Assembly: GCA_021199475.1 (NCBI GenBank)
Contig: JAJQHZ010000050.1
Span: forward strand, 1 to 64,000
DNA: 64,000 bases
Direction: 5' to 3'
Origin: Lachnospiraceae bacterium
GTDB lineage: Bacteria; Bacillota; Clostridia; Lachnospirales; Lachnospiraceae
Position numbers and translations under genes: made by a program. The notes under the pieces are model-generated. The model ran no database searches and was not told the DNA's origin. It saw only the letters and a program-made list of their open reading frames with translations. How positions within the stretch are numbered: position 1 is the first letter of the stretch; every line of letters starts with the position of its first letter. Positions 50,807 to 60,513 of the stretch are shown one piece after another.

Positions 50807-52606
50807 ATGAAGGCAAAAAAGCTGTTTCAAAGCGCAAGCATTTTTACAAAAATATCCTTTATGACCTCTGTGATTATTATCCTGTTCTCAGTGGTCTCCA
50901 CCGCCTTTCTGTCCCGCTCGTATTCAAGGGAAATCCAGAGCAGGGATAAGCTGATTATTCAGGAGGCGGCAGGAGCTCTCTTTGATTTTTTTCAATCCAG
51001 CTATAATAATATGTACAATCAGCGAACCCTGCTTCATTCCACCGGATACATTTCCGATCTCATTACAGAGACACGGGATAACCCTTCGGAGCTGTATGAT
51101 ACGGACAATCTTCATACCATCACAGAGTACCTGGCCGCGTTGGTCTATTCAGGTTCCTCCATTGAATCGGCAATCCTTTTTACCACGGACGGCTATAACA
51201 CATTTTCCTACTATGCGCAGAGCGATCAGAAAATTTATTCCGGATATTCTTTTAATGAGCTTTCTTTTATTAAAGAATTTAAAGAATCCTCTGCTTCCAT
51301 TACTGTCGTATACGATGACTCTCCCGATTATCTTACCTTAAGCTCTTCCCCAAACGCGGAGCCGGTCATTACCTTTATCATAAAAATATACGCGCAGCTC
51401 GGGAAGGATCCGGAAAACCCACTGGGCTATCTGATGGTCAACTATTCCATCGAAGCAGCAGAAGACGCCTATGACACACTCGGCCAGGCCTCTGACGGAG
51501 ACTATTACGTGCTGAACCGTGATTCGCAGGTCATCTATACAAACAATGCGGAACACATTGGAGAAATCTGGGATGAAGCGTGGGTTCTGGAACCAGATAT
51601 TCTGTTCAACAAGTCTATCAGTCTCTCCGGAATCGCCGTAATCGGCTCTCTGGATACGCAGAAGCTGCGGAAGACCACTCTGCTCATCAGCCGCGATGCT
51701 GTCCTGATTGCCGGATTTGGAGTGATCGTTATGGTTGTCGCCATCTTCGTTCTGCCTCTGCATTACGGGCGAAAATTCCACAATCTGGCTAATGCAATGA
51801 GCGACATCAGTACCGGTGATTTCTCCGTACAGCTCCCAGTCAGCTCACAGGATGAGATCGGAACGCTGAGCGCAGCTTTCAATCAGATGAGTACGACGCT
51901 GAATGAATATATCAACAAGACTTATCTCGCACAGACGCAGCGGCGCACTGCGGAGCTGTACGCGCTGCAGGCGCAGATCAACCCGCATTTTCTCGCTAAT
52001 ACGATCGAGAGCATCCGGATGAACGCACTTGAAAACGATGATTTTGAAACCTCGGAGATGTTAAAAGAGCTCGGAAATCTGTTTCGATGGATGGTCCAAT
52101 TTGACCAGGATATCATTTATGTGGAGGATGAAATCGAATATATCGAAACATATCTTGACCTGATGAAATTCCGATTTGAGGAGCGTTTATCCTTTCATCT
52201 GGACGCCCCGCCCGAAATTTATCTTTTCGGTATTCCAAGGTTCACCCTTCAGCCAATTCTCGAAAATGCTCTGTCGCACGGAACACCCAACATCAGGCCG
52301 ATGGAGATTTCCGTTCGTTTTTCCGTGGATCGCAGTACGCTGACCATTATCGTCTGTGACAACGGTCCCGGGCTTACTGATGAGGATGTAAAACGCCTGA
52401 ACGATCATATTCATGGTATTCGTACATATGAGGATTTCGGAGTCGCTCTCCGCAATATCCACACCCGGATTACTCTGCTGTTTGGAAAAGCCTACGGACT
52501 TGTTATTGACAGCCGTTACTGTCTGGGCACCACCGTTACTGTCACTTTACCTGCAAAAGAAAAAAAGGAGCTGGAGACTTATGTACAAACTGTTGATTGT
52601 AGATGA
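50807..52606 (+). CDS. YesM-type sensor histidine kinase
   Basis: The protein has 599 residues. Two transmembrane helices (about 10-32 and 295-318) flank an extracellular Cache-like sensor domain. A HAMP domain follows (about 320-370), then the His_kinase region with the phosphoacceptor in QINPHFLANTIESIRM and a C-terminal ATPase domain (ILENALSHG, VCDNGPGL). Such kinases often sense sugars and control neighbouring ABC transporters. The ATG at 50807 has AAAGGA ten bases upstream. It overlaps the response regulator by 26 bases. Confidence 0.9.
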   Translation: MKAKKLFQSASIFTKISFMTSVIIILFSVVSTAFLSRSYSREIQSRDKLIIQEAAGALFDFFQSSYNNMYNQRTLLHSTGYISDLITETRDNPSELYDTDNLHTITEYLAALVYSGSSIESAILFTTDGYNTFSYYAQSDQKIYSGYSFNELSFIKEFKESSASITVVYDDSPDYLTLSSSPNAEPVITFIIKIYAQLGKDPENPLGYLMVNYSIEAAEDAYDTLGQASDGDYYVLNRDSQVIYTNNAEHIGEIWDEAWVLEPDILFNKSISLSGIAVIGSLDTQKLRKTTLLISRDAVLIAGFGVIVMVVAIFVLPLHYGRKFHNLANAMSDISTGDFSVQLPVSSQDEIGTLSAAFNQMSTTLNEYINKTYLAQTQRRTAELYALQAQINPHFLANTIESIRMNALENDDFETSEMLKELGNLFRWMVQFDQDIIYVEDEIEYIETYLDLMKFRFEERLSFHLDAPPEIYLFGIPRFTLQPILENALSHGTPNIRPMEISVRFSVDRSTLTIIVCDNGPGLTDEDVKRLNDHIHGIRTYEDFGVALRNIHTRITLLFGKAYGLVIDSRYCLGTTVTVTLPAKEKKELETYVQTVDCR

Positions 52607-54131
52607 TGAGGCCCGGATCCGAAATGGTCTTTCCACCCTCATCGAGTGGGAGGTATATGGTATTGAGCTTGCCGGGCTCGCGGAGGATGGCGTAAAGGCC
52701 TGGCTAAGAATTCGCTCCTCGCATCCGGATATTGTACTGGTAGACATTTCCATGCCAAATATGGGCGGGCTGGAGCTGATTGAACTGTGCTCGCATCTGG
52801 AAGCGCCGCCAAAGTTTATTATCCTGAGCGGATACAACGATTTTGAATATGTGCAAAAAGCCATTCAGCTTGGCGCGGTCAATTATCTTCTTAAGCCTGT
52901 TGATCAGAACGAGCTGATTCATGCAGTCAGCTCCTGTGTACAGCAGCTGGATAAAACGCATGCCCATCAGCAGCAGGTTCAGGAGAGCATGCTGGTTCTG
53001 CGAAATGATTTGCTGCGGCGTGTTCTTCATAACCAGATTGATACACACGAATTCCGGGAGAAAGCGCGGATGTTTCATGTTTCTCTGCATTGCCTAAGCA
53101 TGCGGGTCGGTGTTATCACCCTTCCCATCGGAAAAGAGAAATCCGTCTCTCCCATTTCTGAGGCAATAAAGCTGTGTGAGGATATCTGCTCCAGCCTTTG
53201 CCCGAGCTATGTCATCACGGATATTCACACCAACATCGGAATTATTTTTAAGGACAGCTCTCAGACAATTCGCGAAGAACAGTATTCTGGAACTCTGTCT
53301 GCATGTTCTGATGCGATAGCAAAGAATCTCAGCTGCGCCAGTTATTATGCGCTGGGCCGCGAAGTCAGCCGTTCCGGAGACCTCTGTGATTCTTATACGG
53401 ACTGCATTTCCAAAATGGAAAAAAAGCTGCTTCTGGGGGACGAGGTCGAGGCAGAGATTTCGAAAACAGCTTCTCCCTTCTCCTTAAACTATCAGGCATT
53501 TGTCAATTACGTAGAGGTCTCTGACCGGGAAAAAATCGCGGAAGCTCTCCATCAGTGTTTCCGCAGATTTCTGCAGGATAACAGGCAGGAGGACATCCGC
53601 TTTCTCAAGTATCAGATGATCGATCTCGTCTCGTATGTGCTGCGTGCCATCTATCTGAACGCATATTTCACGCCCGAACTGGAGCGTAAAAAACTGCGGG
53701 CATTTTCCATCATTGGCGACACAGACTCGATCCGGAAGCTGGAGGATAGCCTGATCGTGTTTTTCTCCTCTCTTACCGAAGATTACGGGCTGTCTGAAGA
53801 GAGCGGATATCCGCCTCTGATACAACGTGTACTTGCCATCATTCGCACGGATTATTCGGACAGCAGCCTGTCACTCAAAACAATCGCCGGGCAGTTGGAT
53901 GTCAACCCCGCATACCTTGGGAGAGAATTTTCGCTGGCTACCGGCGAATATTTCAATGACTTTTTAAATCGGCACCGGATTGCAAAAGCTACTCAGCTGC
54001 TTACCGCTACTTCGCAAAAAACTGCAGGGATTGCAGAGGCTGTAGGATTCAATAATAGCAGCTATTTCTTTACCGTGTTTAAAAAAATTACCGGACAAAG
54101 TCCGAAGGATTACCGGGCTACTCACTCCTGA
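52581..54131 (+). CDS. YesN-type AraC response regulator
   Basis: This 516-residue regulator has an N-terminal receiver domain (1-120) with the phosphoacceptor Asp55 in VLVDISMPN and Lys in LLKPVD. A long middle region follows, then a C-terminal AraC-type double helix-turn-helix (about 415-512: VNPAYLGREFSLATGEYFND and AVGFNNSSYFFTVFKKITGQ). It is expected to activate the divergent mannoside operon. The start at 52581 has GGAG seven bases upstream and lies within the kinase 3' end. Confidence 0.93.
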   Translation: MYKLLIVDDEARIRNGLSTLIEWEVYGIELAGLAEDGVKAWLRIRSSHPDIVLVDISMPNMGGLELIELCSHLEAPPKFIILSGYNDFEYVQKAIQLGAVNYLLKPVDQNELIHAVSSCVQQLDKTHAHQQQVQESMLVLRNDLLRRVLHNQIDTHEFREKARMFHVSLHCLSMRVGVITLPIGKEKSVSPISEAIKLCEDICSSLCPSYVITDIHTNIGIIFKDSSQTIREEQYSGTLSACSDAIAKNLSCASYYALGREVSRSGDLCDSYTDCISKMEKKLLLGDEVEAEISKTASPFSLNYQAFVNYVEVSDREKIAEALHQCFRRFLQDNRQEDIRFLKYQMIDLVSYVLRAIYLNAYFTPELERKKLRAFSIIGDTDSIRKLEDSLIVFFSSLTEDYGLSEESGYPPLIQRVLAIIRTDYSDSSLSLKTIAGQLDVNPAYLGREFSLATGEYFNDFLNRHRIAKATQLLTATSQKTAGIAEAVGFNNSSYFFTVFKKITGQSPKDYRATHS

Positions 54132-54367
54132 CTGCACACCGTTTTCGCGGCAATTCATAAATATCCGTTTCTCCATTTTCACATCAATCGAGTAGGAGGC
54201 GACCTGTCGACTCCTGCTCGCCTGCGCGGCGCTGCGCATATAACCACCTTTTTCATTATTTTCATTTGTCACTTTCCAAAACCATCATTATGCGTTAAAA
54301 TAGCGGCATAAATTTAAACACCAGAAGTTCTAACCGGGCTTACGGTATTTTTTGAAAGGGCTTTCCC

Positions 54368-57286
54368 ATGAACGAAAAAGCTTTAAAGGTTTTGGAATAT
54401 CATAAAATCATTCAACGGCTGGCAGATATGGCCGGGTCGCAGCCCGGGCGGGAGCGCTGCCTTGCGCTTGTTCCGTCCAATGATTTATCTGAAATACAGC
54501 GGATGCAGCAGGAGACGACAGATGCGGTGAGCCGCATCCTGCGGAAGGGACGCGTCTCCTTTGGAGGGCTGAGCGACATCCGCGGCTCTCTGCGGAGGCT
54601 TGAAATCGGAAGCGCGCTGAATGCGGTCGAGCTACTGCGCATCTGCGATGTGATGGAGACCACCGCCCACGTCAAAAGCTGGGCGAAATCGGATGGACGA
54701 AGAAGCGAGATTCCGGTTCCCGCAAGACGGTATACGGGCGCAAATAGCGTTCCGAATGGCTCGCGCGGCGGCGCACAGATGAGCAATGTCTCTAACAGAC
54801 ACCGTTCCGACGAGCCTCTCCTGGCAGATGAGATTCCGGAGGATTCGCTCGCGCAGATGTTTGCGGATCTGCAGCCGCTGACGCAGGTCGCGAATGAAAT
54901 CCGCCGCTGTATTCTTTCGGAGGATGAGATCAGTGACGACGCCAGCTCCGGGCTGCGCCAGGTGCGCCGACAGATGAAATCGGTCAATGAGCGCATCCGC
55001 TCCCAGCTGGCCTCTTATCTGAACGGCCCGGCGCGGAGCTACCTGCAGGACGGCGTCATCACCCAGAGAGACGGCCGGTACTGCATTCCCGTGAAGGCCG
55101 AGCACCGCGGACAGGTACCCGGCATGATTCATGACCAGTCATCGAGCGGCTCCACACTCTTTGTGGAACCGATGGCGGTCGTCCGTCTGAATAACGATCT
55201 GCGCGAGCTGGAGATCCGTGAGCAGAAGGAAATTGAGATTGTACTGGCCTCCTTAAGCGCCTCCGTCGGCGAACACGCAGAAGCGCTGAATTATGACGTA
55301 CTGCTTCTGACCGAGCTGGATTTTATCTTTGCCCGCGCACAGCTCTCCCTTTCCTATAAAGGTTCCGAGCCGGATTTCAATACAGAGGGACGCATCAACA
55401 TCAAAAAGGGCCGGCACCCGCTGCTGGATTCCAAAAAAGTCGTCCCGGTCGATATCCGGCTCGGCGATGAGTTTACCCTGCTGGTCATCTCGGGACCGAA
55501 CACCGGCGGCAAGACGGTCTCATTGAAAACGGTCGGGCTGTTTACGCTGCTCGGCCAGTCCGGACTCCATATTCCGGCACTCGATCACTCGGAGCTCTCG
55601 GTCTTTGACGAGGTGTACGCGGATATCGGCGACGAGCAGAGCATTGAGCAGAGCCTGAGTACGTTTTCCTCGCATATGACAAATATTGTATCTTTTTTGA
55701 ATGCAATGGATGAGCAGGATGCGCAGGTCTGGGCGAATATGGATTCCTCGATTCCGGCAGCAAACGGAAAGCGAGCCTCATCTGAAAAAGGAACTTTCTC
55801 GAACGAGCAGACTTCCGGTTTCGAATCCGGAAAAGTCGATGCCGGATCTAAAAAAACTCCGTCGGAGCGAAAACCCGCTGTGCGCACGTCCCTGCACGGG
55901 CGGACGGTCTCCTGGGGCAGTGGTGATACCCGCTCTGCTGCAGAGCGCTCCCTGGTTCTCTTCGATGAGCTCGGCGCCGGGACGGATCCGACGGAAGGTG
56001 CGGCGCTTGCCATCGCGATTCTCTCGAACCTGCACAGCCGCGGCGTCCGCACCATCGCGACCACGCATTACAGCGAGCTGAAGGTGTATGCGCTCTCTAC
56101 GCCAGGCGTCGAGAACGGCTGCTGTGAGTTTGATGTGGAAACGCTGCGGCCGACCTACCGGCTGCTGATCGGCGTCCCCGGCAAGAGCAATGCCTTCGCG
56201 ATCTCCGAAAAGCTCGGTCTGCCGGACTATATTATCGATGAGGCGAAGGAGCACCTCACCACCCAGGATGAGGATTTTGAGGACGTAATCGCCAGCCTGG
56301 AGCAGAGCCGCAAGACAGTCGAGCAGGAGCAGGAGGAAATTTCCCGCTACAAACAGGAGGTCGAGGAGCTGAAGCAGCGCCTGTCCCGCAAGGAGGGAAG
56401 CCTGGACGAGAGCAGGGATGCCATCCTGCAGAAGGCCCGTGAGGAGGCCCGCGATATTCTGCGCGACGCAAAGGAATACGCGGACGAGACCATCCGCAAA
56501 TACAATAAGTTGGGTAAGGAATCCGACGCTTCCCGCAAGATGGAGCAGGAGCGCGCGAAGCTGCGCGAAAAAATCTCCGACAACGACAAGAATATCCGTC
56601 TTTCCGGAGGCAAAAAGCCAAAAAAGGAGCTTACGGCAAAGGATCTTCATATCGGGGACGGCGTGCGCGTGACGATACTGAATCTGAGCGGTACCGTCAG
56701 CACGCTGCCCGACGCAAAGGGAAATCTTTTCGTCCAGATGGGCATCCTCCGCTCGCAGGTGAACATCAAGGATCTGGAAATGCGAAACGACGAATCACTC
56801 ACCTCGTTCTCAGGGCAAGGATTTTCCGGCGCTTCCGGCGCCGGTAAACGCTCCGGCGGCGGGACATCCTCCGGCAAATCCGGTCGCAGCGGTCAAAATG
56901 GCTATTCTGCCTCGTTCGGCCAAACCGGTGGCAGAACCTCTGGCAACCCCGGACGTTCCGGAGGATCCAGGGGCAGTGTGTCCAATGGTTCCGGCCGTTC
57001 CGGAGGCGGAGGAGCCGGTGTGAGCCATGCTAAAAGCTACAGTATCCGCTCAGAGATCAACCTGATCGGAAAGACGACCGATGAAGCCATCGCAGAGCTG
57101 GACAAGTATCTGGACGATGCCTGTCTCGCCCACCTTTCCCCGGTGCGGATCGTTCATGGCAAAGGAAGCGGCGCTTTGCGCAAGGCAGTCCACCAGTACC
57201 TGCGCCGCCAGAGCTGCATCGCCTCCTTCCGCCTTGGCGAGTTCGGCGAGGGAGACTCCGGCGTCACAATTGCGGAGTTAAAATGA
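54368..57286 (+). CDS. mutS2: MutS2 DNA mismatch/ribosome-rescue ATPase with insertions
   Basis: This 972-residue protein is about 180 residues longer than usual MutS2 (about 790). Recognised parts are the core lever (about 1-330), the ATPase with Walker A SGPNTGGKTVSLKT (about 375) and Walker B LVLFDELGAGTDP (about 530), a coiled coil (about 640-740), the KOW-like region and a C-terminal Smr domain (about 892-972, with IVHGKGSGALR). Three low-complexity insertions occur at about 107-158, 455-525 and 812-888; the last is Gly/Ser rich. MutS2 limits recombination and splits collided ribosomes in Bacillus. The start has AAAGGG upstream. All core motifs are intact, so it should be functional. Confidence 0.93.
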   Translation: MNEKALKVLEYHKIIQRLADMAGSQPGRERCLALVPSNDLSEIQRMQQETTDAVSRILRKGRVSFGGLSDIRGSLRRLEIGSALNAVELLRICDVMETTAHVKSWAKSDGRRSEIPVPARRYTGANSVPNGSRGGAQMSNVSNRHRSDEPLLADEIPEDSLAQMFADLQPLTQVANEIRRCILSEDEISDDASSGLRQVRRQMKSVNERIRSQLASYLNGPARSYLQDGVITQRDGRYCIPVKAEHRGQVPGMIHDQSSSGSTLFVEPMAVVRLNNDLRELEIREQKEIEIVLASLSASVGEHAEALNYDVLLLTELDFIFARAQLSLSYKGSEPDFNTEGRINIKKGRHPLLDSKKVVPVDIRLGDEFTLLVISGPNTGGKTVSLKTVGLFTLLGQSGLHIPALDHSELSVFDEVYADIGDEQSIEQSLSTFSSHMTNIVSFLNAMDEQDAQVWANMDSSIPAANGKRASSEKGTFSNEQTSGFESGKVDAGSKKTPSERKPAVRTSLHGRTVSWGSGDTRSAAERSLVLFDELGAGTDPTEGAALAIAILSNLHSRGVRTIATTHYSELKVYALSTPGVENGCCEFDVETLRPTYRLLIGVPGKSNAFAISEKLGLPDYIIDEAKEHLTTQDEDFEDVIASLEQSRKTVEQEQEEISRYKQEVEELKQRLSRKEGSLDESRDAILQKAREEARDILRDAKEYADETIRKYNKLGKESDASRKMEQERAKLREKISDNDKNIRLSGGKKPKKELTAKDLHIGDGVRVTILNLSGTVSTLPDAKGNLFVQMGILRSQVNIKDLEMRNDESLTSFSGQGFSGASGAGKRSGGGTSSGKSGRSGQNGYSASFGQTGGRTSGNPGRSGGSRGSVSNGSGRSGGGGAGVSHAKSYSIRSEINLIGKTTDEAIAELDKYLDDACLAHLSPVRIVHGKGSGALRKAVHQYLRRQSCIASFRLGEFGEGDSGVTIAELK

Positions 57287-57328
57287 CCATGCCCGAATGA
57301 TTGGCCGTGGCTGAAAGGGATGATTTTG

Positions 57329-58042
57329 ATGACAGAACCGCAGCAGAAAATTCTTATTGCGGACAGTGATGAGGCAGCCGCACAGCTGACCATGTTTTAT
57401 CTGACTCAGGCGCTTTATGAGACAAAAATTGCCTCAGCTGCCGATCAGGTGCTCGCAGAATGCGGAGCTCTTTTCCCGGATCTTGTTTTGCTCGAAGCGG
57501 TTTTTCCGGGCAGGGAAAAATTTCAGGTCCTGAAGGAGGTGCGTCGGCTGACAGATATCCCGGTCATTCTTCTTTCTGCCGAATGCGAAGTGACTGACCG
57601 CGTGTGCGCCCTCGATCTGGGTGCGGACGATTATCTGGCGAAGCCCTTTGACGAGCGTGAGCTGATCTCCCGCATCCGCGCCGTTCTGCGGCGCTATCAT
57701 CCGGCCGCAGACGCAGACATACCGGAAACACAGATCGGCGAATGTGTCAAATATCCCGAGCTGATCATCAACCTGACCAATTATTCTGTCCTTTACCGGG
57801 GCGAGAGCGTAGAAATGCCGCCCAAGGAGCTTGAGCTGCTCTATTTTCTGGCTTCTTCCCCCAATCAGGTCTTTTCCAGAGAACAGCTTCTGGACCGGCT
57901 GTGGGGCTTTGACTATATGGGTGATACGCGCACGGTAGACGTGCACATCAAGCGCCTGCGCGAAAAATTTAAAGAAAACAAATACTGGGCCATCAAGACC
58001 GTATGGGGCGTCGGATATAAATTTGAAGTGAAGGAATTGTAG
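57329..58042 (+). CDS. Atypical OmpR-type response regulator
   Basis: This 237-residue protein has a receiver domain (about 7-120) and an OmpR/PhoB winged helix (about 140-235, with RTVDVHIKRLREKF). The phosphoacceptor Asp is replaced by Glu56 (DLVLLEAVFPG), and the acidic pocket reads ADSDE. The conserved Thr/Ser (LLSAE) and Lys (LAKPFD) remain. No kinase gene is next to it. It may be constitutively active or controlled by other means. The ATG at 57329 is preferred over 57320 because of spacing from AAAGGG. It follows mutS2 by 42 bases, probably in the same transcript. Confidence 0.88.
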   Translation: MTEPQQKILIADSDEAAAQLTMFYLTQALYETKIASAADQVLAECGALFPDLVLLEAVFPGREKFQVLKEVRRLTDIPVILLSAECEVTDRVCALDLGADDYLAKPFDERELISRIRAVLRRYHPAADADIPETQIGECVKYPELIINLTNYSVLYRGESVEMPPKELELLYFLASSPNQVFSREQLLDRLWGFDYMGDTRTVDVHIKRLREKFKENKYWAIKTVWGVGYKFEVKEL

Positions 58043-58280
58043 TCGCCATCTCCAGTATCAAGAAGCGAATTCTGATACCCTATATCCGAATCAGCAACAC
58101 CGGCGCTGCGAAAACCGACGCAACTCAATGTTTCATAAAAAATGCTTACTTCAGGCACAAACGGCAAAGAATTTTTAAAAACTCAGAAAAACCCGCGAAA
58201 GAAATAAGAATACTTTCATTTTTTCAAACGTCTCTTATGGTAAAATATGGTATATTAACAGCAGGAAAGGAAGGGGTTTT

Positions 58281-59351
58281 ATGAAGAAGAATCATTTTTT
58301 ACACACGCTGCTGCTTCTGCTGGCCATCAGCCTGACCGGAGTGTTTTCCGTGACGGCCATGGCTGCAACGGAGCGCTGGGAGGCAACGACCTCCCGGGAT
58401 GACGACAACAACATCTGCATCGACTTCGAAGAGATACAGGTCGTGCTCCCGTCTGACTGGGGCGGCAAGGTCCAGATGAACATTTCCACGGACAGCGTAA
58501 GCTTTTACCACATCAGTTCCCGCGAAAAATGGACAGAAGAACTCGGCTACGATAACGGCGGCCATCTGTTTACCATCTGCTTTACTGAAGAGGACGACTA
58601 TACCGACCTCCCGGATTACATGGTGATCGGAACCGTCGACGACGGAACCTATTACGCATGGTTCCCGACCGACGTCCAGGCTTACACCGATGATGCCGAA
58701 ATCAACGCCGAATACGCTTCGCTCTATGACAGCATCGAATGGGTGAAGGCAAATATGACCCTGACGACAGATACCATCGTCATCATTGATTCGGGCTATA
58801 TCTTTCCGGAAAGCTCCTACGCTTACCTGACCACCTCCGACCTGACCGGGATGACCTATGACGAGGTGCAGATGGCGATCAATGAGATTTACGCGCGGCA
58901 TCACCGTCTGTTCGACAAAGACAGTGTCCAGGAATACTTTGATTCCAAATCCTGGTACAGCGGCTGGATTGAGCCGGAGGATTTCGATACCAGTGTGATG
59001 AATGTCTATGAATCCGCGAACCTTGCGCTCCTCGTAGACTATCGGGACACGCATGATTTTGATTCCGACGGTACTGCGGATTCCGAGTATATTCTTCCGA
59101 ACAGTTCCTCCAGCTATCTGTCCGCAAGCGACATTTCCGGGATGACCGCTGACGAGCTCCAGCTGGCGATCAATGAAATCTACGCACGGCACGGACGCAA
59201 ATTCAACACCGCCAGCATTCAGGACTATTTCAACACCAAGTCCTGGTACTACGGCACCATCGAGCCGGAGGACTTCGATTCCAGCGTGCTGAACAGCTAT
59301 GAAAACGCGAACATCGCGCTGCTGCTTGAGGCGAAAGAAGCGTTGTCATGA
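58281..59351 (+). CDS. Secreted protein with two YARHG domains
   Basis: This 356-residue exported protein has a signal peptide (about 1-29, ending TAMAAT). A beta-rich N-terminal domain (about 35-160) is followed by two YARHG domains (about 175-255 and 275-350). Each contains a variant of INEIYARHHRLF or INEIYARHGRKF followed by YFxxKSWY. The YARHG domain is common in secreted proteins of Gram-positive bacteria and is of unknown function. No wall-anchoring motif is visible. The start has GGAAGGGG upstream. It is followed by a terminator and appears monocistronic. Confidence 0.85.
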   Translation: MKKNHFLHTLLLLLAISLTGVFSVTAMAATERWEATTSRDDDNNICIDFEEIQVVLPSDWGGKVQMNISTDSVSFYHISSREKWTEELGYDNGGHLFTICFTEEDDYTDLPDYMVIGTVDDGTYYAWFPTDVQAYTDDAEINAEYASLYDSIEWVKANMTLTTDTIVIIDSGYIFPESSYAYLTTSDLTGMTYDEVQMAINEIYARHHRLFDKDSVQEYFDSKSWYSGWIEPEDFDTSVMNVYESANLALLVDYRDTHDFDSDGTADSEYILPNSSSSYLSASDISGMTADELQLAINEIYARHGRKFNTASIQDYFNTKSWYYGTIEPEDFDSSVLNSYENANIALLLEAKEALS

Positions 59352-59406
59352 GGACGGCACCAAAAAATCACCATTTCACGGCAGAATAGCTGCCATCTGT
59401 ATGCAG

Positions 59407-59440
59407 ACAGAGCAGGGGATTTTCTCTCCTGCTCTGTTTT
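59407..59440 (+). terminator. Terminator of the YARHG gene
   Basis: acagagcagg pairs with cctgctctgt and is followed by TTTTCGTTT. It lies 55 bases after the stop. Confidence 0.85.
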
Positions 59441-59473
59441 CGTTTCCTTTATAAAAGTCCCGATAAATCCAGA

Positions 59474-60304
59474 TTATAGTTCCAGCACATCATATGCCTC
59501 TTCCAGCCGGGCTTCAAACTGTGTATAAAAATCCTCCTGCGCATCGTATTCCTTCAAGAAGAACCATTTGAGCAAATAGAGATTTATATCTCTTATTTTT
59601 CCCTCGTCCGATTCCCGTGCCACGAGCGCCTCTGCCCGTTCCAGAAAATTATGCCACTTCAGAATGTAGTCTTCATACCGGGCAAGCTCTGGCTGATCCA
59701 GCCACTTCTCTACCCGCACCTTTGTCTTATTCGGCGCCGGACACTCATGAATCTGCAGAAAGTATTTGAAGGAAATCGCTGCCGGGGAACTTTCCGGGGT
59801 CTCCTCTAAAGCAGCTGCTGCAGGTTCCCTGGTTTCCTTCTCATAATATAACTTATCGGAAGGAGAGGACGCTTGCGTACTCTCACCCGATAAGTTAACG
59901 ACAGAATCGCCAGATTCTGGAGCATTATGAGAAGCGCTTTTCTTCTCATAATATCTCCCCAAAGGAAACAGCCGACAGACCCCCGGGCGATGCGGGTGAA
60001 TCGAGCAGCGTCCATCCCCGTCCAAAAATCCGCAGGCTTCATCTATTCCATTCATTTTCAGATTCGGCAGAATAATCCCATCCACCACATTCAGCTCCAG
60101 CTTCCCCGCCAGAAGCTCTCCGGCAGGCGTCCCCGTCCCCTGCGTCAGCCGATGTACATCCAACGGGTCTAAAATCGCCGAGCTGCCCATCCCATGGCAG
60201 CAGGACGAACAGCCGCGGCAGCCGCCACAGCCAGCCCGAACCATATCATGCCGGCCGTAAAGACGGCCGTCCGAAATCTCCTCAAGGCTTCCCTGTCGTT
60301 TCAT
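59474..60304 (-). CDS. YkgJ-type Cys-cluster protein with insertion
   Basis: This 276-residue protein has the Cys pattern of Fe-S/zinc YkgJ proteins: CGGCRGCSSCCHG near the N terminus, then ACGFL, CSIHPHRPGVCRLFPLG. A polar insertion of about 50 residues (after FPLGRYYEKK, up to ISFKYFLQIHEC) interrupts the last part; it begins and ends with YYEK-like words. The role of the family is uncertain; metal binding is likely. The start has GAGGGGGAAGG upstream. It is transcribed toward the YARHG gene and is probably monocistronic. Confidence 0.82.
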   Translation of the reverse strand: MKRQGSLEEISDGRLYGRHDMVRAGCGGCRGCSSCCHGMGSSAILDPLDVHRLTQGTGTPAGELLAGKLELNVVDGIILPNLKMNGIDEACGFLDGDGRCSIHPHRPGVCRLFPLGRYYEKKSASHNAPESGDSVVNLSGESTQASSPSDKLYYEKETREPAAAALEETPESSPAAISFKYFLQIHECPAPNKTKVRVEKWLDQPELARYEDYILKWHNFLERAEALVARESDEGKIRDINLYLLKWFFLKEYDAQEDFYTQFEARLEEAYDVLEL

Positions 60305-60400
60305 ACCTTCCCCCTCGCTTTATCATATTTCCTGTTCCCTTGTTTTGCTATCCGGTACAGGATTTACAAATCCGCATTATCCCTCAATAAATCTACTTAC

Positions 60401-60440
60401 AAAAATCGAGAAGAGCACCTTATTTTTCTCTTCCCGATTT
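60401..60440 (-). terminator. Terminator of the G3E GTPase operon
   Basis: On the minus strand, aaaatcgggaagag pairs with ctcttctcgatttt around a loop and ends in TTTTTG. It lies about 75 bases after the stop of the second GTPase gene. Confidence 0.75.
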
Positions 60441-60513
60441 TGCTGTAATGCATCACGCATTCATCTCCACCGCCCAACTGTCATTGGACGGCTTGTTATG
60501 CAAAACTGAACTA

